Positions 11,995 through 22,397 of a stretch of 64,000 nucleotides of DNA are shown here, piece after piece. The position numbers and the translations under genes are program-made. Source of the stretch: Spirodela intermedia (taxonomy: Eukaryota > Streptophyta > Magnoliopsida > Alismatales > Araceae). The notes under the pieces were generated by a model. The model was not told the DNA's origin, made no database searches, and saw only the letters and a program-made list of their open reading frames with translations. How positions within the stretch are numbered: position 1 is the stretch's first letter; every line of letters starts with the position of its first letter. The stretch covers positions 2,760,501-2,824,500 of the forward strand of contig LR746275.1 in the NCBI GenBank assembly GCA_902729315.2, written 5' to 3'.

Positions 11995-13440
11995 TATCAA
12001 TATCTCATAAAATTTTGTCAAAAAAGTTTAGAAATAATTGAGATTTATCAATATCCTATCATGTAAAATTGAGGCTTTATCATGTCATTTGACCATATGA
12101 TGCTTATAGAAAATTTATCTAAAATTTCATTATGTTTCAAAAAGATATTTTGGGTAGTAAAGTTGATAACTTTGGATGATGATATCTCATAAAGTTTGGT
12201 CCAAAAACTTAAGAAATAATTTATCATATTTGTGTCATTTGACTATAGGATGTTTATAGAAAATTTATTTGAAATTTCATCATTCTTATGTTTCAAAATG
12301 ATACTTTGGAAAGTATATTTTTGTCAAAAAAATTAAGGAATAACTTATGGTGCTTGTATTATTTGTTCATAGGATGCATATAAAAAAATTGTCTAAAATT
12401 TCATCCTTCTTATGTTTTAAAATTATACTTTAGGCAATAAATTTGGCAACATTACGTGATAATATCTCATAAAGTTTTGTCCAAAAGATTAAGAAATAAC
12501 TTTTGGTGTTTGTGTTATTGAGTGTAGGATGCTTATGAAAAAATTTGTTTGAAATTGATCCTTCTTGTGTTTCAAAAGGGTACTTTAGGTAGTAAAGTTG
12601 ATAACTTTGGGTGATGATATCTCATAATGTTTGTCCCAAAAAATTAAGAAATAACTTAGTGTTTATGTAATTTGATTAAAGGATGCTCATAGAAAATTTG
12701 TCTGAAATTTTATCCTTTGTATGTTTCAAAAAGGTACTTTGGGTAGTCAAATGGATAACTTCAAGTAATGATATCTCATAATGTTTGTCCCAAAAAATTA
12801 AAGAATAATTAATGATGTTTGGTGTTGTTAAGCCTACGATCCTCATAGAAAATTTGTTCTAAATTTCATCCTTACTATGTTTTTAAATGATACGTTGGGT
12901 AATAAAATTGATAACTTTGGGTAATGATATCTTCTAAAATTTTGACTTAAAAAATTAAGAATTAACTAATGGTGTTTGTGTCATTTGATCATAAATGCTC
13001 ATAGAAAATATATCCAAAATTCCATCATTTGTGCATTTCAAAAGGAAACTTTAGGGGGTAAAATTGATTATTTTGGGTAATGATATCTCATAAAGTTTGG
13101 CCTAAAAAATTAAAGAATAACTTATGATGTTTGTGTTATTGACTGTAGGATGCTCATAAAATAATTATCTAAAATTTCATCCTTGTTATGTTTTGAAAGA
13201 GTACCTCGGGTACTAAAGTTGATGACTTTGGTTGATGTTATCTCATAAAGTTTTGTAAAAAAATAATAATGAATAATTTATGATATTTGTATCATTTGAC
13301 CATAAGATATTCATAAAAATTCGTCCAAAATTTCATCCTTCTTGTGTTTCAGAAAGGTACTTTAGATATTAAAGTTCATAATTTTGGGTGATGATATTTC
13401 ATAAACTTTGGTCCAAAAAATTAAAGAATAACTTATGACT
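11995..13440. repeat. tandem repeat block 2, unit about 155 bp
   Basis: Same unit as block 1. The anchor phrase recurs at about 12173, 12452 (two units with a deletion), 12608, 12761, 12918, 13074, 13229 and 13385. The array stops sharply near 13440, where unrelated GC-richer sequence begins. Confidence 0.88.
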
Positions 13441-13583
13441 ATGTTGTAAACACACGCGACCAACCAAGGATCCCCAGAGGCACATGGTTTGGCGACCCGC
13501 CATCACAGCCCAAGAAGTTTGGATATTTTATGATATCTCATAAAATTTTGCTAGAAACCTAGATATGATTATGTTGTAAACAC
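13440..13583. repeat. direct repeat around an insert
   Basis: The phrase ttatgttgtaaacac-like at 13440-13453 returns at 13570-13583 (atgttgtaaacac identical). Between them lies a GC-richer piece carrying a copy of the peptide gene's last exon in the opposite orientation. Confidence 0.6.
13451..13483 (+). pseudogene. inverted fragment of the PSY-like peptide gene's last exon
   Basis: On the + strand this reads N-T-R-D-Q-P-R-I-P-R-G. At least 21 bases (13461-13481) are identical to the reverse complement of 13721-13741, which codes for the end of the peptide. It has no start codon or peptide motif start, so it is a fragment. Confidence 0.75.
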
Positions 13584-13714
13584 GGAAAAATCATATAAAA
13601 TTCTTCGCAAGATGTTAGATTGATATATCTCAAAAATCCACATGCCATATGATAGAAGTACAAGGAAATTGATCGACGGGAACTTCGTCAGGAGTACGGA
13701 AAACGGCGGTGCGC

Positions 13715-13961
13715 TTAACCGCCTCTGGGGATCCTTGGTTGGTGGCGCGTGTTGGCTCCGGCCCCCGGGTAGTCGTTCCTCTCCAATTCCATCCGCCGAG
13801 GTTCCTCGTTCTCCTGCAGCAAGCATCATCGGAATACAGCTTCCTCGGAGTCTTATCTTAAAACTATAGTCTGATAAAAGTATTCCGTATGGTTTTCGGC
13901 ATCTGATCTCTTCATGAAACTCCCTAAAGGAACGGATCGCAGTCATCCAAGACTGGTGATT

Positions 13962-13998
<37 letters not shown>

Positions 13999-14073
13999 CT
14001 CGTCTGCAATATCTACCACCGGAGGTTCCTGGTTTCTTGACGCGAGTCTTCCTGCAAGAGCTGAAAACCAGAG

Positions 14074-14143
<70 letters not shown>

Positions 14144-14315
14144 GTTTGCTAGGAGAGATAAGAATGTAACGGCGAGGAGAGAGGAGGGAGGGGGGGGGGG
14201 GGTAATCGTAAAACGAGTAAACATTACCCCTTGCATCAGCAGCAGCGTTTAGAGAAAGAAAGTATGAAAGACCAAGCAGGAGCACCAGGAGATGGAGAAG
14301 GGTGGGAGCCCTCAT
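13715..14315 (-). CDS. PSY-type secreted signalling peptide precursor (three exons)
   Basis: Exons 14315-14228, 14060-13999 and 13813-13715 join in frame to 82 residues. The N-terminus is a clear secretion signal (MRAPTLLHLLVLLLGLSYFL, then Ala-rich cleavage region), followed by an acidic pro-region and a C-terminal DYPGAGANTRHQP motif near residues 63-75. This aligns position by position with the PSY hallmark DY-x4-AN-x2-H-x-P, in which the Tyr after Asp is sulfated and the mature peptide signals to leucine-rich receptor kinases in root growth and stress. No cysteines are present in the mature region. Introns 1 and 2 contain GA/CT microsatellites. Start 14315 is preferred over an in-frame ATG at 14399 because it begins the signal peptide. 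The donor of exon 2 (GAG|GTTCTC) is non-ideal. Family call is inference from the motif. Confidence 0.8.
13966..13997. repeat. (GA)n microsatellite in peptide gene intron 2
   Basis: On the coding (-) strand this is a CT tract that begins two or three bases after the donor of exon 2. Confidence 0.9.
14077..14140. repeat. (GA)n microsatellite in peptide gene intron 1
   Basis: About 64 bp of uninterrupted GA. On the - strand it is a pyrimidine tract upstream of the exon 2 acceptor (TTTTCAG). Confidence 0.95.
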
Positions 14316-15535
14316 GGATCTCCGTCGTCGCGGAGGACGACGGTCGTCTTCGTTGTAGCAGGGTTGCGGCGACGGGCTCTCTGGACTATTCCTAGTCAAC
14401 TACTTCCTTATTTGCGGGTGCAAATGTGACGTGAAAGCGATAATCGATGCATGCATGAAGAGAGAAGGGGAGGGCACGTAGAGGGGGGGAGAGAGAGAGA
14501 GAGAGGGAGGGAGAGAGGGAGATTACCCTCCTAGCGTTATTCTCTCACATGATGACCCTTAGCTCAGCTTGCAGGTCGGAAGGTCGCTCTAGCAAGACCA
14601 CGTGGGTGGGGCACCGAAAGAGGGGAAAACGACGACTGCTGGCCGATTCGGTGGCGCGATTCCGCCCGCCCGCCGCGGCGGCGTCGGCCGCAGCTGCCAC
14701 GGTAGCTCTGTGTCAAATAGTTTATTGAGAACCTCCTCCCCTTCTTGGGCTGTGATGGCGGGCCGCCAAACCATGTGCCTCTGCCTTCGTCGCTTTTGGT
14801 GCGGTGACGATCGCCATGTGTTTTTCAACCTTTCGGCGTGATTATCGCGCCGCCCGGATCTCTCTCCCCGCCGCCTGCGGCGGCGGGGGCTCCTCCGGTG
14901 GCTCCGCTCCAGGGTTTCCTCGCCTGATGTGGCCTCAACAGTCCCGAATCAACTGAGCAAGCATGCTATTTCTCAATGATTATAATAGAATCGAGTAATC
15001 TAAGTTCAATGGTAGTTGATCTCTCGACGTCCTTCATCACCATATTCATTGATGCTATTATATGATTTGGTATCCATATCGTGTACGGATACTTCGGAAT
15101 CAGGATCTTCTTCTGTTCTTCACTGAGACCCAAAAGCTATTGCCATCGCGTAGACGCCGCTGACGGTCGCACAGCCGCAGTAAACGCACCTTGAGGAACA
15201 CTTGGCGGAGGGTTTTGCCGGAGTTCAGGACTACGTGGAACCTTGCATGGCCCGCGAGAGCCAGGAAGAGTGCACGTGTGATGAGAGGAGCAGGAGTGAA
15301 GTAGGGACTGAAGAGCGGTCGACGCATTGAAGCGCTGCCATCACTCTGTGCAGTCGGAAGCGGCCCACCGTTGCTAGCAGTCAAAGGAAAGCTGGTAGCC
15401 GTAGAATTAATCGGGGGGTTGGGTGGGGGCGAGAGGGGTGGGGAGAGAGAGAGAGAACTCCCGAGAAAGATGAACATGAGAGAGGGACAAGTGTTCCATT
15501 CAACAATTCTTGGGAGCACTCCCTCGTCAGATGAG

Positions 15536-15584
<49 letters not shown>

Positions 15585-16135
15585 CATTTTACTGCATTAC
15601 CTGACATCTGTAAGCTCGATCGATCGATCGATCGAGAGACAGAGAGAACAAAGCAGGGTGCCTTTAAGTTGACTTCTGTTCGATTATTAGGGCTTTTCAA
15701 GGACACGCTGCCGGGGAAGAGAGGAGACGAACAATTGGACCTAACTGAGTCAGCGCTTCCAAGAAATGCGGGGCATTTAAAACGGGTCTCCTTCGCTGTT
15801 TGACAGTGCGACACAGTATCCTGAAGAGGGTTGGCCATTATCTTACTGCGTACGCAATTTTTGCCATCCCTCCCACATTATCTCCCTTATGCGTAGGATG
15901 GTGAATTTGGTCTACACGAGAAGGCCTTGTGAGCGCCTTAGATAACCTTTGCAACCCTCCCCGCAAACCCAGTGTCACGTGGTGGTCACACCAGAGAAGA
16001 GGTAGGTAGGAGTAAGAGAGAGCGAGAGAGAGAGAGAGAGAGAGAAGTGTTTGAGGTAAGCCATTGGAGAGAGAATTCAGAGGTCCGGATGAGAGATCAC
16101 AGCAAAACCAAAAATTACCCTTTAGATCGGACACT

Positions 16136-16176
<41 letters not shown>

Positions 16177-16546
16177 TTAGCACCACAGATAAGATTAGTG
16201 AGAAAGCAAAGAATAAACCTCGCTTAGGATAATTCCACTATTAACTAGTCTCAGAACTTTCTTAAGTTTCAACAAAGGGGGCTGCCTTGGAACCAAATGT
16301 CAAGCAAGCTAAAGGGTAGTACTCATGGATTTGTACACGTGTAAGTATGGGTGACTGTGCATGCATACGCGTGCATTTCGTTTCTTCGACATCAGCTCTG
16401 GGGTTTGACGGCTCAGAAAGAACACGTGTAGACCTCTCGCGTTGACTTTTCTTGCCGCATTCCGCGATGAAGATGAAGACCTCGAATCCTCAGGCCTTTA
16501 GACGAAAATAGAGCCAGGACTTTAACAAATGGGACGGTCCCCGACT
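14316..16546. other. intergenic, GA/CT-rich
   Basis: Upstream region of the peptide gene and downstream region of the WOX gene. It holds GA runs at 14487-14525, 15538-15582 and 16025-16046 and a CT run at 16138-16178, with GC-rich patches (14580-14940, 15100-15400) that have open frames but no recognisable protein. A (gatc)n tetranucleotide run lies near 15617-15634. Confidence 0.5.
15538..15582. repeat. (GA)n microsatellite
   Basis: About 45 bp of GA repeats in intergenic DNA. Confidence 0.95.
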
Positions 16547-16645
16547 CTATGCGAGCCTGGGAATCTGAATTGACAGAGGCGAGGGAGCGAGGTTACGCGT
16601 GCGTTTTGGAGGACGGTGGAGTAAGAGTGGTGCAATTGAGGGCGT

Positions 16646-16708
<63 letters not shown>

Positions 16709-17134
16709 CTCACCAAGAAATAGCTTTCGCCGGCATGCAGGCCCTGGAATAGAATCCCGAGGTCAGTCGTGGGGACCAGCTCTCCGGAGGAGTGCACGAG
16801 CATAACGTCGTGACCGAAGACCGCCCCCATGTCGATTGGCCCTCTCCGGGACCTCTTGAGGGATTCCATTGATGAAGACCGTCATGAAGCCTGCATCCAG
16901 CGCCATCACTGTGCTTAAGACTAACATGGCCACCGACACTTGAGTCAATAAATGTGGATGCGTTTGGAGAGGGATGTTAAAATATCCACAGAGGTCTAGC
17001 TCTTTCGTCATTTATTACAGAATAGGAAGAAAGCAGAGAGAGGAGGAAGGAGAGAGAGAGAGAGAAATGGGGAAGCATGACATGGAGGAGAGGAGAGCAA
17101 TCTACATCGATTGAGATAAATAGATAAGGAGGCC

Positions 17135-17213
<79 letters not shown>

Positions 17214-18412
17214 TACCGACAGAGAAGGATAGGTATTGGCGAGGGGGCGAGAGAGATAGGGGAGATCTACGCATACTGTGCATGGAAATTGGTAACACGA
17301 TAACCCGGGCACCGAACAGCACTAACATTGACGATAAGGGGATTGTTGACTGAAGAGCCTAGAATGAAATAAGCTTAATCACAGAATCGTGGCGACTGGG
17401 AAGAAAACGAGGCTGGTGTTCCTAAATTATAATCACTATAGTCATCGCTGCTAAAATTCTCACATTCAGACCGGCGAGAAACGAGTTTTTGTCAGAGAAT
17501 CCGGTGAATACTGCAGTTAAATACCCAGTAATAAGACTAGCACATTATAAATACGCATTAATCAGAAAAAAATTAAAAATCTACTAATTAATCAGAGCCG
17601 GGGTGGGGGAAGCTTCTTCACGATCTACAAGATCATAATATTAGGATCTCACACAACAATATCGTTTTTCTTCAGGCAGAAGAAGGAAATGGATATTTGA
17701 TTTTCTTTCGTGTCCGAATCCTCTTAGTTCTGGCTATCTGAATCCAAAATTAAGAACCAAAACTGAAAATAAGATGAAAAATTAAATAAATTGACTAGAG
17801 ATTAAACTTGTTCTGATACTTAGCCATTGACTGACCAGATTGGTAGTGAGAGCTTGAAGCACAAGGAGGAGAGTAAATTGGACCCTGATCAATGCTTTCG
17901 GGAAAACCCGTAGGCCGAGAGATCGCGAAGAGGACGTCTTCCCCGCCTCCGGCAAGAGGGGCGGGAGAACAGCCTGTTGCGACGGCAGCGGCGGCGGGAG
18001 TGTCAGACGGAGAAACAAACCCACCACAGAAGACGCTCGTCGACGATGCACTTGATGATGTAGCAGTCGACGAAGATGCTTGGTGACCTGTTGCACCTCC
18101 TCCAGTTCTTGTGGTTCCGGCCAGGGTGGCCTGCATCTGCCGCTGCCGCCGGCGAGACCTCGACCGGCGGTTCTGGAACCAGTAGAAGACGTTTGCGTCC
18201 CCAACGGGGCCGAAATTCTGCAGGAGCTTCCTTATTTTGACGGTCTCATCCTTGGGCGGATTCACCATACCGCTGTTGAAGATGGACTCGAGTATGAGAA
18301 TCTGCTCCGGCTTGGGGGTCCACCGCGTCCTCACTGGTTCGGTTGTGGGTATCCCCCGGTCGACTGTGGATCCTCTTCGGGAGACGGTGGTCTCCTGGGT
18401 CCGCTCCTCCAT
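16547..18412 (-). CDS. WOX11: WUSCHEL-related homeobox, WOX11/12-like, with a frameshift (three exons)
   Basis: Nuclear transcription factor of the intermediate WOX clade, whose members promote adventitious root and callus founder-cell identity. Exon 1 (18412-17836) carries the WOX homeodomain at residues about 27-91: [53 protein letters not shown]. Exon 2 (16890-16714) codes for the conserved C-terminal region [12 protein letters not shown] ... [14 protein letters not shown] ... GESYFL. Exon 3 (16564-16547) adds only IPRLA and TAG, matching the short end known in WOX11/12. In exon 2 an extra G at 16846/16847 shifts the frame between VP and RGPID; as it stands, translation runs about 29 foreign residues to a stop near 16763. 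Either a sequencing or assembly error or a disabling mutation. Intron 1 is 945 bp and holds a 70-bp GA run. Confidence 0.9.
16649..16707. repeat. (GA)n microsatellite in WOX intron 2
   Basis: About 58 bp. On the coding strand it is a CT tract that starts right after the donor GTGAGC at 16713. Confidence 0.95.
17141..17210. repeat. (GA)n microsatellite in WOX intron 1
   Basis: Seventy bases of perfect AG repeat, the longest perfect dinucleotide run seen here. Confidence 0.97.
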
Positions 18413-20396
18413 GGCTGAGGAGGCCGAAGAAGAAAAGAAAGAAGAATACGTGGGGGTGGAGAAGAGCTAGAGGATGTCCTAAATATTTCCCGTGGGGGTC
18501 TAGTCTGAGTCGAAGAGGAGTAAGAAGAACACGAACAAGAGCAAGAAGGGGACCTGGGGCGGAGAAGATGGAGAGGGTGCCCTAATATGTTGTTGCTCGA
18601 GGGGGCCTAGGCAGGCTAGGTTGTCTCATCTGCAAAGGGTCATTGCTCGGATTTTATTTAATGGGGAGCTCTTGAAGTCTTTAGTTTGCATGTGACATGA
18701 CTGCATGGGGAGATGGGTCCTGCATACAGAAGAACGGATAGAAACGGTAGAGAGAGAGGAGAGAGAAAGAGGAGTAGCAGTGCATATTCTGGGGGAGGAG
18801 GAACCGTCCAAGGGCTGGTCTATAAACTATACGCTGATTTATTAGGGCTGACGTCGTGTACACTCCCACCGGACCAGACAAAACCCTCCCCCCTCCCTCT
18901 CCAAGAGAGCCTTCACGATGCAGAAGAGAGGGAAAGGAAAGGAGGGAGAAAGGTTGAATTAACGTAGGGGTTCAGCAACCCTTCCCCGGCGAAGAATGGC
19001 GAAAAAGCTCTTTTTCCGGCGCCTTTCTCCCTCCTCTCTCTGTTGCCACCCGCTTCGCTGCAAGTGAAACCTGCTGCTCTCCCGCTGTCACCCTGAACAC
19101 CGGGGTCTCCGGTCCATCCCCTAAAATAAAACTCTTCCGCAGCTAACGACGCCGCTGGAAACGCTCGACAGGCGAGCGGCGATCCAGATGCGGATCCCTA
19201 CCTGGTCTGGGCAGTCGGGCCTCTTGTCGAGGGATGATCATGCGACATTATACGGGCTGGGATTATAATAATATGAACCCAGGAGGAGAAGCCGGAACGA
19301 TTTGATGTGACTATCAAAAGAGATGGCCTTGGCTCCTGGTGCGATGTACCCCTCCGAGAGTCACTATTACGTTATAGTTTCCGCTGAAAGAGAGGCGACC
19401 TCTCTCTCTCTTTCTAGAACGAGAAGAGGAGCTGGTGGAAATGAGTAAATTCGAGGACTAGGCGCCGCCCAGCACATTGACCTAAAACCCAAGCCGTAGT
19501 TCGGTGGGCTGCCTTCGCAGAACCCAAAAAACGCGCACAGAACAAAAAGAAAGATAAAGAAGTGAAGGAAGAAGAGATAATAGAGCGCTTTGGGCGGTTG
19601 GGTGCCGCTTTATGTTGACAGTCCTTTTCGAGGAGCCCCGTGACCTTACACTCTCCTGCTCTCTCTCTCTCTCTACCTTGTGCTGCGGACGGCAGTGAAA
19701 TGGAGGGGTCGCACCCTTTCTACTCCCCGTGTAACTCTTTGTTACTCAAAGAGTCCCTCTCTCTCTATCTCTCACCTACTTCCCCTCTCTTCCTCTCTCC
19801 CGTCTCTCTTAAAGAGGTGGGCAGCCGAGGAAATAGGAAAAACCGCCCCTTCCACTACCCATGTGTATTTTATGAATCGGCCCACACTGTCTCCGTTAGG
19901 CCTACTAATCGAAAAGAGCCAAAGCTCTTCTTTCATAAACAGTTCATAGCCTGTAGGGGAGAGAGACAGAGAGAGAGACAGAGAGAGACAGAGAGACAGA
20001 GAGACAGAGAGAGAGGGGTCTTTTGGCCTTCAATCTGGCCAATGACACAAGAAAGATACTTGGACGGAACTTGGCTGAAGAACTACAGCGTGGCCCATCG
20101 CTATCTCGATCTATCTGAGAGAGAGAGTCCACAGAGCTTGTCTGGCCAACGGATGCACGACAAAGAGATGGGCTGCACCTTGGCTGAAGAACTTGAAGAG
20201 AGGCAATTGCTATATTTCAGCTGTAACGAGCGAGAGAAAGAGTCTTCGGGCCTTCTATAATGAGTATGAAGAAAGAGAAGCAATTGCTATCTGTCTGTAT
20301 ATTTGAATAGGATAGGACTAAGCTACAGAGGTTTCATCCATATCAAGGCAAAGCCCACCAGAAAACTCCGAGGCCATGGGTAGAAACCAGCAAACC
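18413..20396. other. WOX upstream region and downstream flank of next gene
   Basis: Contains the presumed 5' UTR and promoter of the WOX gene, GA- and CT-rich patches (18745-18780, 19398-19420, 19660-19810) and a GAGACA-type run at 19957-20012. Open frames here are mostly repeat-driven and no protein family was recognised. Confidence 0.5.
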
Positions 20397-22397
20397 CTAA
20401 TTGGAATACCCGACCGGCTTCTTCGAGGCCCAGAGGCCTTGCGAGGACGACAAGCTCATCTTCCCGAATCCGGTCTTCCCCTTCTTGAAAGGGTTCTTTA
20501 AAAAGCTGTATCTTCCTCCCAGAGAATGGGGAGGCCGGGTACTGCCGCCATCGTCGCCGCCGTCGGCGGCGACCAGTGGGGCGTCGGAGCTGGCCGCCGC
20601 CCGCCTTCTCCGAGCACATCTCAGAGCAGCTTCCAAGGGTTGGGAGAAGAGGAATTCTTCTGGGCCGGCAGGATTCAGACACAGCGGGCACGGAGGGTCG
20701 CGTATAAGCGCCATCGGTGTCGTCTCCTCCAAGCACTCCGCATGGAAGATGTGCCCACAGGGAAGTACGCCAGTGGCGGGGATGTCGCCATTTCGGAAGA
20801 TATGGTGAGAAGTCCACGGAGATTTCTGCCACAGAGGCCTCCCGCAGAGGCCGCACTTCTGGTCACCGGCGGCATCGACGGCCGCCGGCGCGTTCTTCGG
20901 CCCGGCCGACTCCAACGCTCCGATATGCTCTCCTTCGAACCCTAGATGGCGACTGCTGGCGCTGCTCCAGCGGAACCCGTCTTTCCTGGAGCTCGAACCC
21001 AGATCGGGAGAAGCTTCTTCTCCATTGTCGGCCTCTGAGATGGGGTTCCGGAAGACAAGAGGATATACGGGTTTCGACATGAAAGACCGCCTTCCTGAGA
21101 TGGCCTGCTGCCGGCTGCTCGATCCCCATTGAGCCGATTCCGAAGGTGGCGATGGCGAACCCACGCTGTTGGAGATCGAAGAAATTCCGGCAGCAAAGCA
21201 CCGCTGCAGCCAGAGGATGCCAACTCAGAGAAGAATCATAATTTCTGGAATACATTGCGGGTAGTGATCAGAGGTAAAAAAAATTATCCAAAAAGGGTTA
21301 CCTCTGACGGCTCAGAAAAAGGAGAAATCTCAGACCTTGTGCCTGATGACACATTAAAGCAAGAAAAAGGAAGTCTGTGAATCATTTAGGAGTAGCATAG
21401 AGAATGATAAAAAGGGTAAGCATATAGAAACAGAATGTAGCATTAGAAGACAATAATAGAGAAAATCTATGTCACCCGCATTCCCCGCAATATCCTCAGT
21501 TACATCTCAGCTGGTGATTATGATAAAAAACGAAACATTAATTTAGTATTAGCTCCCAATTTTTCATCATAACTTGAATAATTTCTGTCAAGATTAAGTT
21601 TTTTTTAGGGGTTTAGACTTGATATTATTGGACTTATCTAATTCAATGCCAATTGTAATGAATTGAATAGATCATAGCCAACAGATTTATTTTCTTCTGA
21701 CCATCATAGGCTTTGATATCAAGTTTGAAGCTATTCAGCCACGCCTCAAAATCCAAAGCCAATAGGTAGATAAGTTCATCTATACAAAGCCAGGTTTGTT
21801 TTCTCTAGTAAAACCAGGATGTGGAAGTATTATTACATATCTCCAGGGTTTGATTTAGAGACTAGATTGAGATCTGCGAAGAAAAGCAACTAAGCATCTA
21901 AAAAAACGTAACTAGCACACAGAAAAACTTTAAACGATCAGGAAGTAAATGCTACATAGAGAATATGAGCGAAATAGTCCCACAAAAGAGATTAAAAGGT
22001 TAACCAGAAAGAAGAATAATATTCAATTACCTCTAATTGGAGCAGAAATCTCTCCAGTATCAAATCTTTTCACAGATGGCGTCCACTGTGATCGGTGGTA
22101 ATTATCGGGTGGGCTTTCGTAGTAAGGCAATGCACCATCAGAAGCAGAATGCAGATGGTTGGCATTCTCGTAATTGGCAAGTCTGCTTCCACTTCCTTTG
22201 CTGTATGGAGATAACGATGGATTGTAGATGGGCACCTGGTGAGAGTCATGGGAGATAATTCCATCTGATAGTAACTGGCAATCCCATGTGGATGGCGGCG
22301 AGAAACTGAAGTTTGTAAGCCAATGGGTTTCACTGGGATCGATGGAACAGTCTCTGCTCCCTTTATTAGATTTCGTTCCATGTGGCCGACTGGCCAC
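20397..22397 (-). CDS. RING-H2 zinc finger protein, MASRPHGTKSNKGSR-type plant family (two coding exons)
   Basis: Exon 1 (22397-22031) reads ASRPHGTKSNKGSRD, then SETHWLTNFSFSPP and a Ser/Tyr-rich region. Exon 2 (21223-20397) has the family block RRSFMSKPVYPLVFRNP, GFRWSSASS, and a RING-H2 with a long first loop: CGLC, 28 residues, CGHIFHAEC, 14 residues, CPLC. A basic, Arg/Lys-rich tail ends in TAG at 20397-20399. Together they give about 397 residues. The expected initiator codon is GTG (22397-22395) rather than ATG, and no in-frame ATG lies between it and the upstream stop, so either the start is supplied by another exon or it is lost. The exon 2 acceptor (TCTGAG, ending 21224) fits the phase but is a weaker call. 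Likely role: ubiquitin ligase, substrate unknown. Confidence 0.85.
21224..22030 (-). other. 807-bp intron of the RING-H2 gene
   Basis: Donor GTAATT at 22030 and acceptor ending at 21224. It is AT-rich with no coding signal. Confidence 0.65.

Noticed and set aside
9840-13440. Possible CRISPR-like array of regularly spaced repeats
   Set aside because: Units of about 155 bp are contiguous and diverged, in a plant nuclear context; this is a satellite-type tandem repeat.
15100-15519. 139-codon - strand frame
   Set aside because: No recognised motif, and the N-terminal third is CT repeat; no supporting neighbours.
16522-16714. Ser-Leu tail continuing the WOX reading frame
   Set aside because: A donor right after GESYFL and an acceptor before IPRLA-stop explain the end better; the tail is a CT repeat read as codons.
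19640-20260. 206-codon + strand frame
   Set aside because: Driven by CT and GAGACA-type repeats; no domain seen.
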